Below, in pieces: positions 7,104-12,787 of a stretch of 13,863 bases of DNA. This stretch comes from Phosphoribacter sp964558825 (GTDB lineage Bacteria > Actinomycetota > Actinomycetes > Actinomycetales > Dermatophilaceae), in assembly GCA_964558825.1 (NCBI GenBank), contig CAZLGB010000083.1:1-13863 (forward strand). Direction: 5' to 3'. The position numbers and the translations under genes were made by a program. The notes beneath the pieces were generated by a model. That model ran no database searches. It worked only from the letters and a program-made list of their open reading frames with translations, and was not told the origin of the DNA. Positions within the stretch are counted from its first letter, which is position 1, and each line of letters begins with the position of its first letter.

Positions 7104-7919
7104 ATGGACAAAGTCGTCGGGAATGCCGCGGAAGCCATTGCGGGGATCAGCTCGGGGATGTCACTCGCGGTCGGCGGTTTCGGCCTCTGCGGGATCCCCT
7201 CCGTGCTCATCCAGGCCCTCCACGAGGCCGGGGTCGACCAGCTCGAAGTGATCTCCAACAACTGCGGAGTCGACGAGTGGGGCTTGGGGATCCTGTTGCG
7301 CGACAAGCGGATCCGCCGGATGGTCTCGTCGTACGTCGGCGAGAACAAGGAGTTTGCCCGCCAGTATCTGCAGGGTGAGCTCGAGGTCGAGCTCACTCCG
7401 CAGGGGACGCTCGCCGAGCGCCTGCGGGCCGGCGGGGCCGGCATACCCGCCTTCTTCACGATGACGGGGGTGGGCACCCAGGTGGCCGAGGGCGGGATGC
7501 CGTGGAGGTATGCCGCCGACGGCAGCGTCGCGATCTCCTCGCCGGCCAAGGAGGTCCGCGAGTTTGCCTGGGGCGGCGGCTCGCGCGAATTCGTCATGGA
7601 GCACGCGATCGTCGCCGACTTCGCGCTGGTGCGGGCGGCGGTCGCCGACCGGCACGGCAACCTGATCTTCCACAAGTCGGCACGCAACTTCAATCCGCTC
7701 GCGGCGATGGCCGGCAAGGTCTGTGTCGCCGAGGTCGAGCACCTCTACGACGCCGGCGAGCTGGATCCCGACAAGATCCACCTGCCCGGCATCTACGTCC
7801 AGCGGGTCTTGCCGATCACCCGGGCCCAGGTGCGCGACAAGCGCATCGAGAAGCGCACCGTGCGCCCACGGGTCGCGGCGGCCGGGGCCGGCTCGGAGCT
7901 CCTGGAAGGGGACAACTGA
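7104..7919 (+). CDS. scoA: CoA-transferase subunit A (succinyl-CoA:3-ketoacid type)
   Basis: This is the 271-residue alpha subunit of a class I CoA-transferase, which moves CoA from succinyl-CoA to a 3-keto acid such as acetoacetate and so links ketone-body or fatty-acid breakdown to the citric acid cycle. Family blocks are GGFGLCGIP (24-32), SNNCG (51-55), SSYVGENKEFARQYL (75-89), ELTPQGTLAERLRAGGAGIP (96-115) and ARNFNPL (193-199). Length and motifs fit ScoA better than the aromatic-pathway enzyme PcaI, though specificity between close keto acids remains uncertain. The ATG at 7104 is chosen because it follows a -10-like box by 7 nt and matches family N-termini; the longer in-frame reading from 6918 would run through the divergent promoter region. 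It is translationally linked to subunit B. Confidence 0.92.
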   Translation: MDKVVGNAAEAIAGISSGMSLAVGGFGLCGIPSVLIQALHEAGVDQLEVISNNCGVDEWGLGILLRDKRIRRMVSSYVGENKEFARQYLQGELEVELTPQGTLAERLRAGGAGIPAFFTMTGVGTQVAEGGMPWRYAADGSVAISSPAKEVREFAWGGGSREFVMEHAIVADFALVRAAVADRHGNLIFHKSARNFNPLAAMAGKVCVAEVEHLYDAGELDPDKIHLPGIYVQRVLPITRAQVRDKRIEKRTVRPRVAAAGAGSELLEGDN

Positions 7920-8560
7920 TGGCGCTCACCCGTGAAGAGATGGCCGCCCGGGCCGCTCGCGAGTTGCACGACGGCGACTACGTCAACCTCGGCATCGGGC
8001 TGCCGACGCTCGTGCCCAATTACGTCGCCGACGACGTCGAGATCGTCCTGCAGTCCGAAAACGGCATCCTCGGCGTCGGGGCCTATCCCGTCGAGGGTGA
8101 CGAGGACCCCGACCTCATCAACGCCGGCAAGGAGACCGTCACCGTCCGGCGTGGGGCGTCCTTCTTCGACTCCGCGACGAGCTTCGGGATGATCCGTGGC
8201 GGCAAGGTCGACGCGGCGATCCTCGGGGCGATGCAAGTATCCGAGCGCGGTGACATCGCCAACTGGATGATCCCCGGCAAGATGGTCAAGGGCATGGGCG
8301 GGGCCATGGACCTCGTCCACGGCGCCAAGCACGTCATCGTCCTCATGGAGCACGTGGCCAAGGACGGCACGCACAAGATCGTCAGCGAGTGCTCGCTGCC
8401 CTACACCGGCAAGCGGGTCGTCCACCGGATCATCACCGATCTGGCCGTCATGGACGTCACCGACACCGGATTGGTCCTGCGCGAGCTCGCCCCCGGCGTC
8501 ACCGTCGAGGACATCCGGGCCGCGACTGAGCCCGACTTCCGGGTCGAGCTGGAGGGCTGA
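7919..8560 (+). CDS. scoB: CoA-transferase subunit B (succinyl-CoA:3-ketoacid type)
   Basis: This is the 213-residue beta subunit that carries the catalytic glutamate of class I CoA-transferases. The conserved block QSENGILGVG (45-54) contains it at Glu47, which forms the glutamyl-CoA thioester intermediate in this family. Other family features are NLGIGLPTLVPNY (23-35), ASFFDSATSFGMIRGG (79-94) and GGAMDLVHGAKHVIVLMEH (127-145). The ATG overlaps the scoA stop by one base (TGATG), and GGAAGGGG (7904-7911) gives a good ribosome binding site 7 nt upstream, so the two subunits are made together. The C-terminus is normal for the family. Substrate assignment rests on similarity to ScoB; related 3-oxoadipate transferases cannot be fully excluded. 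Confidence 0.93.
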   Translation: MALTREEMAARAARELHDGDYVNLGIGLPTLVPNYVADDVEIVLQSENGILGVGAYPVEGDEDPDLINAGKETVTVRRGASFFDSATSFGMIRGGKVDAAILGAMQVSERGDIANWMIPGKMVKGMGGAMDLVHGAKHVIVLMEHVAKDGTHKIVSECSLPYTGKRVVHRIITDLAVMDVTDTGLVLRELAPGVTVEDIRAATEPDFRVELEG

Positions 8561-8598
8561 GTCGGCGGGCTGACGTCGGGCGGGCTGAGCCCGGCGCC
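8561..8598. terminator. Tandem repeat and small hairpin between convergent genes
   Basis: The 38-bp gap between the scoB and TIGR03089 stops holds a near-tandem repeat, GTCGGCGGGCTGA (8561-8573) and GTCGGGCGGGCTGA (8575-8588), differing by one G. The second copy forms a perfect 5-bp stem with a 3-nt loop, CGGGC-TGA-GCCCG (8581-8593). There is no T-tract, so termination is only a suggestion from position and GC hairpin. Confidence 0.3.
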
Positions 8599-9306
8599 TC
8601 AGCGCAGATCCAGCGTCACGCCTTCGGCGGCCAGGCGAGCGGCCTGGTCGCCGATCGCGTGGTGGCACAGCACGATCGAGCCACCGGCTGCCCAGACGTC
8701 GAGGGCCGCTCGCAGCATCGCGTCGAGGTCGTCGGGCACCGCCGCGCGGGCGCCTGCCGGGTGCCGCCCTGGCTGCACCACGGTCTCGTATGCCGTGACG
8801 TCGCCGTCGCTGCGCCAGGCCGGCTGCGTCGGGGAGGGTTTCGACCACGCGTCGAATCGGTCTGCATAGGAGGCCAATTCGCGAGCCTCGTCCACCACGC
8901 CGGCCGGCGTCTCGGGGTTGCCCCGGGCCAGCGCCGCCGGGGTGACGAGCACGGCATACCTCCCGGAGGCGGAGGCGGCCGCGGCGACGGACGGGTGCGT
9001 GGTGACGACGACATCGGCGTGCCCGGCACCCGCACCGGTGACGAGGGTCGCGCCGACCGACCAGATCGCCAGCGCCCAATAGGCAGCCCGCCAGTGCGCC
9101 GGCAGCTCGAGCCCCACCGCCCGGCCCGGCCCCGCGTCGGCGTCGTCGGCGAGCAGGTTGGCTGCCTTGGCCACCCAGTTGGCGAGGGTCTTGGCCGACA
9201 GCTCGATCCGCTCGCCGGTGCCGTCGTCGTAACAGGTGACCCGCGGCCGGCCCGGGTCGGCCCGGAGCAGGGCAGCGAGGACCTCGGCAGGCGTCGGGCT
9301 CGGCAC
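8599..9306 (-). CDS. TIGR03089-type protein, similar to the N-terminus of acyl-CoA synthetases
   Basis: This 235-residue protein resembles only the first part of AMP-forming acyl-CoA synthetases: TCYDDGTGERIELSAKTLAN (24-43), then WVAKAANLLADD (44-55), VGLELPAHWRAAYWALAIWSVGATLV (64-89). The adenylate-forming core motifs (the Thr/Ser/Gly-rich P-loop and the later YGxTE and Asp motifs) are absent, and the protein ends normally, so it is not a broken synthetase but matches the short actinobacterial family TIGR03089, whose function is unknown. Start GTG 9306-9304 has no Shine-Dalgarno sequence and lies 7 nt behind a -10-like TAGGCT, consistent with leaderless translation. It is divergent from the DNA glycosylase gene and convergent with scoB. 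A role in ligand binding or regulation of acyl metabolism would be speculation. Confidence 0.8.
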   Translation of the reverse strand: MPSPTPAEVLAALLRADPGRPRVTCYDDGTGERIELSAKTLANWVAKAANLLADDADAGPGRAVGLELPAHWRAAYWALAIWSVGATLVTGAGAGHADVVVTTHPSVAAAASASGRYAVLVTPAALARGNPETPAGVVDEARELASYADRFDAWSKPSPTQPAWRSDGDVTAYETVVQPGRHPAGARAAVPDDLDAMLRAALDVWAAGGSIVLCHHAIGDQAARLAAEGVTLDLR

Positions 9307-9313
9307 GGGCGTC

Positions 9314-9319
9314 AGCCTA
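9314..9319 (-). promoter_or_regulatory. Candidate -10 box of the TIGR03089 gene
   Basis: TAGGCT on the minus strand (9319-9314) lies 7 nt before GTG 9306, placing transcription start at the start codon. Its -35 position (about 9337-9342) falls on the start codon of the divergent glycosylase gene. Confidence 0.5.
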
Positions 9320-9325
9320 CGTCGC

Positions 9326-9331
9326 TAGAGT
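9326..9331 (+). promoter_or_regulatory. Candidate -10 box of the DNA glycosylase gene
   Basis: TAGAGT lies 8 nt before ATG 9340, sharing the word TAGAGTCGG with the scoA promoter. It is 6 bp from the opposing -10 box, and its -35 position (about 9303-9308) falls on the start codon of the divergent gene. The two promoters must therefore share one narrow site. Confidence 0.55.
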
Positions 9332-9339
9332 CGGTGGCC

Positions 9340-10269
9340 ATGTCGGGCATCCCCGGCCCGCAGACCCGTGCGTGGCGCAGCGAGCGGCCCTTGCAGCTTG
9401 CCGCGACTCTGTCGGCCTTCCGCCGGGGTGGCGCCGATCCCACCTTCGCCCAGGCCCCCGACGGCACGACGACGCGCGGGCTGCGCACCCCGGCCGGGGC
9501 CGCGACCCTGCAGGTGAGTTGTGCGCCACGCGAGCGCGAGGTGACCGCTCGCGCATGGGGCCCCGGCGCGCAGTGGGCTCTTGAGCATGTGCCCGGGCTC
9601 GTCGGCGAGGACGACGACCCGAGCGGTTTCGTCGCCCACCACGAGCCGGTGGCCCTGGCGCTGCGGTTGTTGCCGGGCTGGCGGGTGCCGGCGAGCGGGC
9701 TCGCCCTCGACGCTCTCGTCCCGGCGATCATCGAGCAGAAGGTCACCGGCAAGGAGGCCTTCGGGGGGCAGCACCGACTCATCCGTCGCCATGGTGAGCG
9801 CGCCCCCGGCCCGGCCGGTGACGCGGGGCTCATGGTGGCGCCCGACGCGGCCGGGTGGGCGGCGATCCCCTCGTGGGAGTGGCTCAAGGCCTCGGTCGAC
9901 CACGCGCGCTCGGCCACGGTCATGCGGGTATGCCGGGTGGCCGGCTCGCTCGAGCGGCTCGCCTCCAGGCCCCCAGCCGAGGCGCGTGCTGCGCTGCAAA
10001 CCGTTGCGGGAGTGGGCCGCTGGACCGCTGCGGAGGTGGCTCAGCGCGCGTGGGGGGATGCCGATGCGGTGAGCTTTGGCGACTATCACGTCGCCCGCAA
10101 CATCGGCTGGGCGCTCATCGGCCGCGAGCTCGACGACGATGGCCTCGCCGAGTTGCTCGAGCCGTATGCCGGGCACCGCTATCGGGTCCAGCGGCTGCTC
10201 GAGCTCGCCGGTCACTCGCGCCCGCGGCACGGCCCGCGGATGGCCCCGCGCACGCACCTGCCGCGCTGA
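9340..10269 (+). CDS. alkA: DNA-3-methyladenine glycosylase, AlkA/HhH-GPD family
   Basis: This 309-residue base-excision repair enzyme removes alkylated purines from DNA by cutting the N-glycosidic bond. It belongs to the HhH-GPD superfamily: ALDALVPAIIEQKVTGKEA (122-140) opens the helical domain, the helix-hairpin-helix is LQTVAGVGRWTAAEVAQRA (219-237), and SFGDYHVARNIG (245-256) holds the catalytic Asp248. No iron-sulfur cluster cysteines follow, which separates it from endonuclease III and MutY. The C-terminus RHGPRMAPRTHLPR is typical of actinobacterial members. No Ada-type methyltransferase domain is fused. ATG 9340 is chosen because it follows the -10-like box; an extended frame from 8659 runs antisense through the neighbour and is a shadow. 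Substrate range cannot be read from sequence. Confidence 0.88.
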   Translation: MSGIPGPQTRAWRSERPLQLAATLSAFRRGGADPTFAQAPDGTTTRGLRTPAGAATLQVSCAPREREVTARAWGPGAQWALEHVPGLVGEDDDPSGFVAHHEPVALALRLLPGWRVPASGLALDALVPAIIEQKVTGKEAFGGQHRLIRRHGERAPGPAGDAGLMVAPDAAGWAAIPSWEWLKASVDHARSATVMRVCRVAGSLERLASRPPAEARAALQTVAGVGRWTAAEVAQRAWGDADAVSFGDYHVARNIGWALIGRELDDDGLAELLEPYAGHRYRVQRLLELAGHSRPRHGPRMAPRTHLPR

Positions 10270-10283
10270 GCCGCTCGCCGCTG

Positions 10284-11414
10284 TCAGGCGGGCCGGGGCA
10301 CGAGTCGGATGTGGCAGCCGCCGTCGGTGCTGGTCCGGGAGTCGATGAGGTGCGGCACGCCCTCGCCCGCAAGAGCGACGAGCACCCGAGCGGTGACCAC
10401 GCCGACGGCGAACGCATCGGCACCGTCGATCTCGATCGCTGAGCCGCCGCTCGGCGTGCCGACGGACACGCCGGCCTGCCAGGGGCCCAGGTGGGGGAGG
10501 AGGGCGACGCCGATCGCTCGCTGGAGGCAGGCGGCGCGGGTGTCCGCCCCGGCCGGGCGCAGGGGGGTGCCGGCTGCGAGGCCACTGCCCGGAGCCACCC
10601 CGAGAGCGGCGAGAACGGCCTCGTGGGTCCCGAGCGCGAACCAGTCCTCCTCAGGGGGTCGCACCAGGCTGCGTGACCCGGGCGCCGTGGCGGCAGCGCT
10701 CGGGTCGAGGACGACCTCCGCGAGCCCGCGCACGAGCGCGGCCGGCACAGCGCTCGTCTTGCCCTTGACGAGGTCGGCGGCTGCGGCCACTTCGTCGACG
10801 AGGACCCGGGTGGTGACGAGCAGCGAGCGCCCGTCGGCGTCGACTCCGCCGCGCAGGTCGTCGACGACCGCGAGGCCGTGGCTCCCGAGCGCAAAGTCGG
10901 TCTGCCCGATGCGCCAGGGACGCCCGGCCGTGTCGGTGAGCACCACCGCCAGCCGGGCCACGCCGGTGGCTGCGACGAGCCGCTCGTGCAGCTGCCGGCA
11001 TACGCCATCGGGGTCGCGGGGGAGCACGAGGACGACGTCCTGTCCACCGGTGTTGGAGGCGTCCACCCCGGCGGCGGCCATGACCGGCCCGGCGGCAGCG
11101 TGGACGATGCGGGTGACCCGATCGCCCGGCAGGGCACGCTCGGCGACGACCGACAGCGTCTCGCGCTGGATCACCGCCTCGCGCTCGGCGAGCGGAGCCT
11201 GCAACCCCATGGCCTTGGAGGCGATCTTGCTCGACACCGCGAGCACGTCTCCGTCACGCAACGCGAGGTCGCCGCGCTCGAGGGCGTCGAGCAGCAGCCG
11301 GGCGAGGTCGTCGCCCTCACGCACCTCGGGTATGCCGTGCAGCGGCACGACGAGCACGCCGCCCGGGGTCGGCTCCGCCGCCTGGGTGACCGGCGGATGT
11401 GGCTCGAGGGTCAT
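10284..11414 (-). CDS. fbiB: Coenzyme F420:L-glutamate ligase (FbiB/CofE) with an atypical C-terminal domain
   Basis: FbiB adds L-glutamate residues to F420-0 using GTP. The CofE ligase domain spans about residues 20-245: VPLHGIPEVREGDDLA (23-38), AVSSKIASKAMG (59-70), VLTDTAGRPWRIGQTDFALG (158-177) and DLVKGKTSAVPAALVRGLA (214-232). The inter-domain phrase LVRPPEEDWFALGTHEA (250-266) matches full-length FbiB, but the following 110 residues do not look like the nitroreductase domain of mycobacterial FbiB, which reduces the dehydro-F420 intermediate. They are a shorter unknown domain (total 376 residues against about 450). ATG 11414 overlaps the fbiA stop by 4 bp; there is no Shine-Dalgarno sequence, so translation is probably coupled. 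An earlier in-frame start at 11606 lies inside fbiA and would add an Arg-rich shadow. The gene ends 14 bp from the convergent alkA stop. Confidence 0.9.
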   Translation of the reverse strand: MTLEPHPPVTQAAEPTPGGVLVVPLHGIPEVREGDDLARLLLDALERGDLALRDGDVLAVSSKIASKAMGLQAPLAEREAVIQRETLSVVAERALPGDRVTRIVHAAAGPVMAAAGVDASNTGGQDVVLVLPRDPDGVCRQLHERLVAATGVARLAVVLTDTAGRPWRIGQTDFALGSHGLAVVDDLRGGVDADGRSLLVTTRVLVDEVAAAADLVKGKTSAVPAALVRGLAEVVLDPSAAATAPGSRSLVRPPEEDWFALGTHEAVLAALGVAPGSGLAAGTPLRPAGADTRAACLQRAIGVALLPHLGPWQAGVSVGTPSGGSAIEIDGADAFAVGVVTARVLVALAGEGVPHLIDSRTSTDGGCHIRLVPRPA

Positions 11415-12433
11415 GCGCGTCGGGCGGTGAGCTCGGCGCCGAGAGCCACGGCCGCGCCGGCGATCTCTGCAGCGGCGTCGACATCGGTCATGAGCAGCGG
11501 TCGACGGCGGATCTCCGCTCCGGCCAGCCCACCGATCCCGCTCGTCCCCTCCGTCCCGCCCAGCTCCGGCGAACCGCTCGGCTCGTCGGTGTCGGCGACG
11601 AGCCAACCGTCGAGGAAGTCGGCATAGAGCCCAGCAACCGCCTCGGAGGTGGCCGGGACACCGATGGCGGCGAGGCAGGCGTCGGCATGGCCGCGGACCG
11701 GACGACCGGCCACGAGGGGCGACACCCCGACGACCGGAGCGCGGGTCCCGCGCAGGGCGTCACGCACGCCTGGTACGCCGAGGATGATGCCGATGGAGAC
11801 GACCGGATTGCTCGGGGGCAGCAGCACGAGATCGGCGGTGCGGATGGCGTCGAGCACGCCCGGGGCGGGCGTGGCGCGGTCCATCCCCACGACGACGAAG
11901 CGCTGCGCGGGCACGGAGGCCCGCATCCGGACCCACCACTCCTGGAAATGGACCGCCTGCGGGCCGGCTCCCTCGTCGACGACGACATGGGTCTCGACCG
12001 GGGTATCCGTCATCGGCAGCACCCGCACCCCGCGCTCCGTCAAGCCCCACCGGGCCGCCAACCGCGCCGTCACCTCGCTGAGGCTGGCGCCCTGCCCGAG
12101 CCACAGCGAGCGGGCGACATGGGTGCCGAAGTCCTTGTCGCCGAGTCCGAACCACTGCGGCTGCACGCCGAGCGCCGACAACTCGCCCTGCACGGCATGG
12201 GACTCCTCGGCCCGTCCCCACCCCTGCTCCTCGTGGACCGAGCCGCCGAGCGTGTAGAGGACCGTGTCGAGGTCCGGGCACACGCGCAGACCGAAGAGGG
12301 TGATGTCGTCGCCGGTGTTGCCGATGACGGTGACGGTCGAGCCGGCCAGGGCCGGATCGCGGTCGAGATGGGCGAGCAGGCCGCGCAGGAAACGCGCCCC
12401 GCCCACCCCGCCGGTGAGTGCGGTGACGTGCAT
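11411..12433 (-). CDS. fbiA: Phosphoenolpyruvyl/2-phospho-L-lactate transferase (FbiA/CofD)
   Basis: FbiA joins the side-chain precursor (EPPG, or LPPG in archaea) to the deazaflavin Fo, giving dehydro-F420-0 or F420-0. The 340-residue product carries the family blocks TALTGGVGGARFLRGL (4-19), VIGNTGDDITLFGLRVCPDLDTVLY (36-60), WFGLGDKDFGTH (94-105) with metal- and substrate-binding acids, and LLPPSNPVVSIGIILGVPG (204-222). ATG 12433 begins exactly at the family N-terminus, MHVTALTGG. A -10-like CAGACT lies 6 nt upstream and there is no Shine-Dalgarno sequence, so leaderless initiation is likely. A Gly/Ser/Glu-rich insert at about 284-306 is absent from the compact members I know. Its 3' end overlaps fbiB by 4 bp (ATGA). 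The fbiA-fbiB pair divergent from whiB matches the mycobacterial order. Confidence 0.94.
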   Translation of the reverse strand: MHVTALTGGVGGARFLRGLLAHLDRDPALAGSTVTVIGNTGDDITLFGLRVCPDLDTVLYTLGGSVHEEQGWGRAEESHAVQGELSALGVQPQWFGLGDKDFGTHVARSLWLGQGASLSEVTARLAARWGLTERGVRVLPMTDTPVETHVVVDEGAGPQAVHFQEWWVRMRASVPAQRFVVVGMDRATPAPGVLDAIRTADLVLLPPSNPVVSIGIILGVPGVRDALRGTRAPVVGVSPLVAGRPVRGHADACLAAIGVPATSEAVAGLYADFLDGWLVADTDEPSGSPELGGTEGTSGIGGLAGAEIRRRPLLMTDVDAAAEIAGAAVALGAELTARRA

Positions 12434-12439
12434 GGAGGC

Positions 12440-12445
12440 AGTCTG
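12440..12445 (-). promoter_or_regulatory. Candidate -10 box of fbiAB
   Basis: CAGACT on the minus strand (12445-12440), preceded by TGA, stands 6 nt before ATG 12433. This spacing fits leaderless transcription from the ATG. The first base differs from the TAnnnT consensus, so confidence is moderate. Confidence 0.4.
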
Positions 12446-12466
12446 TCAGCCCACGAGCGGCCCTCC

Positions 12467-12592
12467 GCGACACGCCGACCGATGGGCGCGACACGCGGGA
12501 GCAGAGCCCATAGCACACCCGCAGCCCTCTCAAATATCAGATCTCGGCTTGACGAAAGGGGTATGACACGCGTGTAATTCCACTGGTGTCAT
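12467..12592. repeat. Cluster of GACAC boxes between fbiA and whiB
   Basis: GACAC occurs at 12469-12473, 12490-12494 and 12565-12569, and in reverse (GTGTC) at 12586-12590. The first two share the 9-mer GCGACACGC at 12467-12475 and 12488-12496, exactly 21 bp apart (two helical turns). The third and fourth form the inverted repeat ATGACAC-N16-GTGTCAT (12563-12592). A perfect palindrome ACACGCGTGT (12566-12575) overlaps the third box. GACAC is the core sequence bound by the sporulation and division regulator WhiA in Streptomyces; a WhiA site is inferred from that alone. Confidence 0.4.
12549..12578 (+). promoter_or_regulatory. Candidate whiB promoter
   Basis: TTGACG (12549-12554), an 18-bp spacer and TGTAAT (12573-12578) form the best -35/-10 pair in the 354-bp region before whiB, set in a locally AT-richer stretch (12531-12543). 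It would give a leader of about 200 nt. The palindrome ACACGCGTGT overlaps the spacer and -10, as an operator would. A second TTGACG at 12699-12704 has no convincing -10. Confidence 0.45.
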
Positions 12593-12630
12593 CATGGATC
12601 GCCGAGCGGTTCGCCGGATCGGTTGGCCAC

Positions 12631-12643
12631 GGAGGACGTGATG
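12631..12643 (+). promoter_or_regulatory. Alternative upstream ribosome binding site and ATG in frame with whiB
   Basis: GGAGG (12631-12635) is followed 5 nt later by ATG 12641. This frame stays open for 49 codons and runs directly into the whiB start at 12788. Translation from here would give a 135-residue WhiB with two extra Cys in the extension. Homologues suggest the shorter form is the main product, so this could be a leader or a minor isoform. Confidence 0.35.
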
Positions 12644-12685
12644 ACGGCCAGGGTGTGCGTGGTGACAACCGTGATGACCTCACGG
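12637..12685. repeat. CGTGATGAC direct repeat and CCGTGA/TCACGG inverted repeat
   Basis: CGTGATGAC is present at 12637-12645 and again at 12670-12678, 33 bp apart (three helical turns). The second copy lies within a perfect inverted repeat, CCGTGA-TGACC-TCACGG (12669-12685). Further TCACGG words are at 12721-12726 and 12735-12740. These look like operator half-sites in the whiB leader; the GTGA/TCAC arms resemble BldD- or Crp-type sites, but the spacing does not match Crp (5 instead of 6 bases). Confidence 0.35.
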
Positions 12686-12776
12686 CGTGGGTTGGGGGTT
12701 GACGCACCGAGTGCGGCGGCTCACGGTCATCCATCACGGCACCCGCAGGTGGATTTTGGTGCATGCCAGACGGGTC

Positions 12777-12783
12777 GAGGAGG
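12777..12783 (+). promoter_or_regulatory. Shine-Dalgarno sequence of whiB
   Basis: GAGGAGG lies 4 nt before ATG 12788. It sets the start of the canonical 86-residue protein, whose N-terminus MHELLLLP resembles other WhiB2-type proteins. Confidence 0.7.
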
Positions 12784-12787
12784 CGAC

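Larger units (their letters stand above)
53..11336. repeat. Dispersed octamer GTATGCCG, 18 copies
   Basis: The 7-mer GTATGCC occurs on the plus strand at 53, 999, 1730, 2693, 4698, 7508, 8788, 9928, 10164 and 11330, and on the minus strand (as GGCATAC) at 260, 735, 2187, 3533, 6367, 7440, 8953 and 10997 (7-mer positions, first base on the plus strand). In all 18 cases the next base in motif direction is G. The preceding base is G in 11, C in 5 and T in 2. At 70% GC about 0.5 copies of the octamer would be expected. Copies fall in every coding frame and in non-coding DNA. It is not a palindrome. Confidence 0.85.

Noticed and set aside
8659..9339. Longer alkA start at 8659
   Set aside because: The extension is antisense to the TIGR03089 gene and has no glycosylase similarity.
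11399..12577. Plus-strand 392-codon open frame across fbiA
   Set aside because: It is antisense to the conserved fbiA; its His/Asp/Arg-rich product has no recognisable motif.
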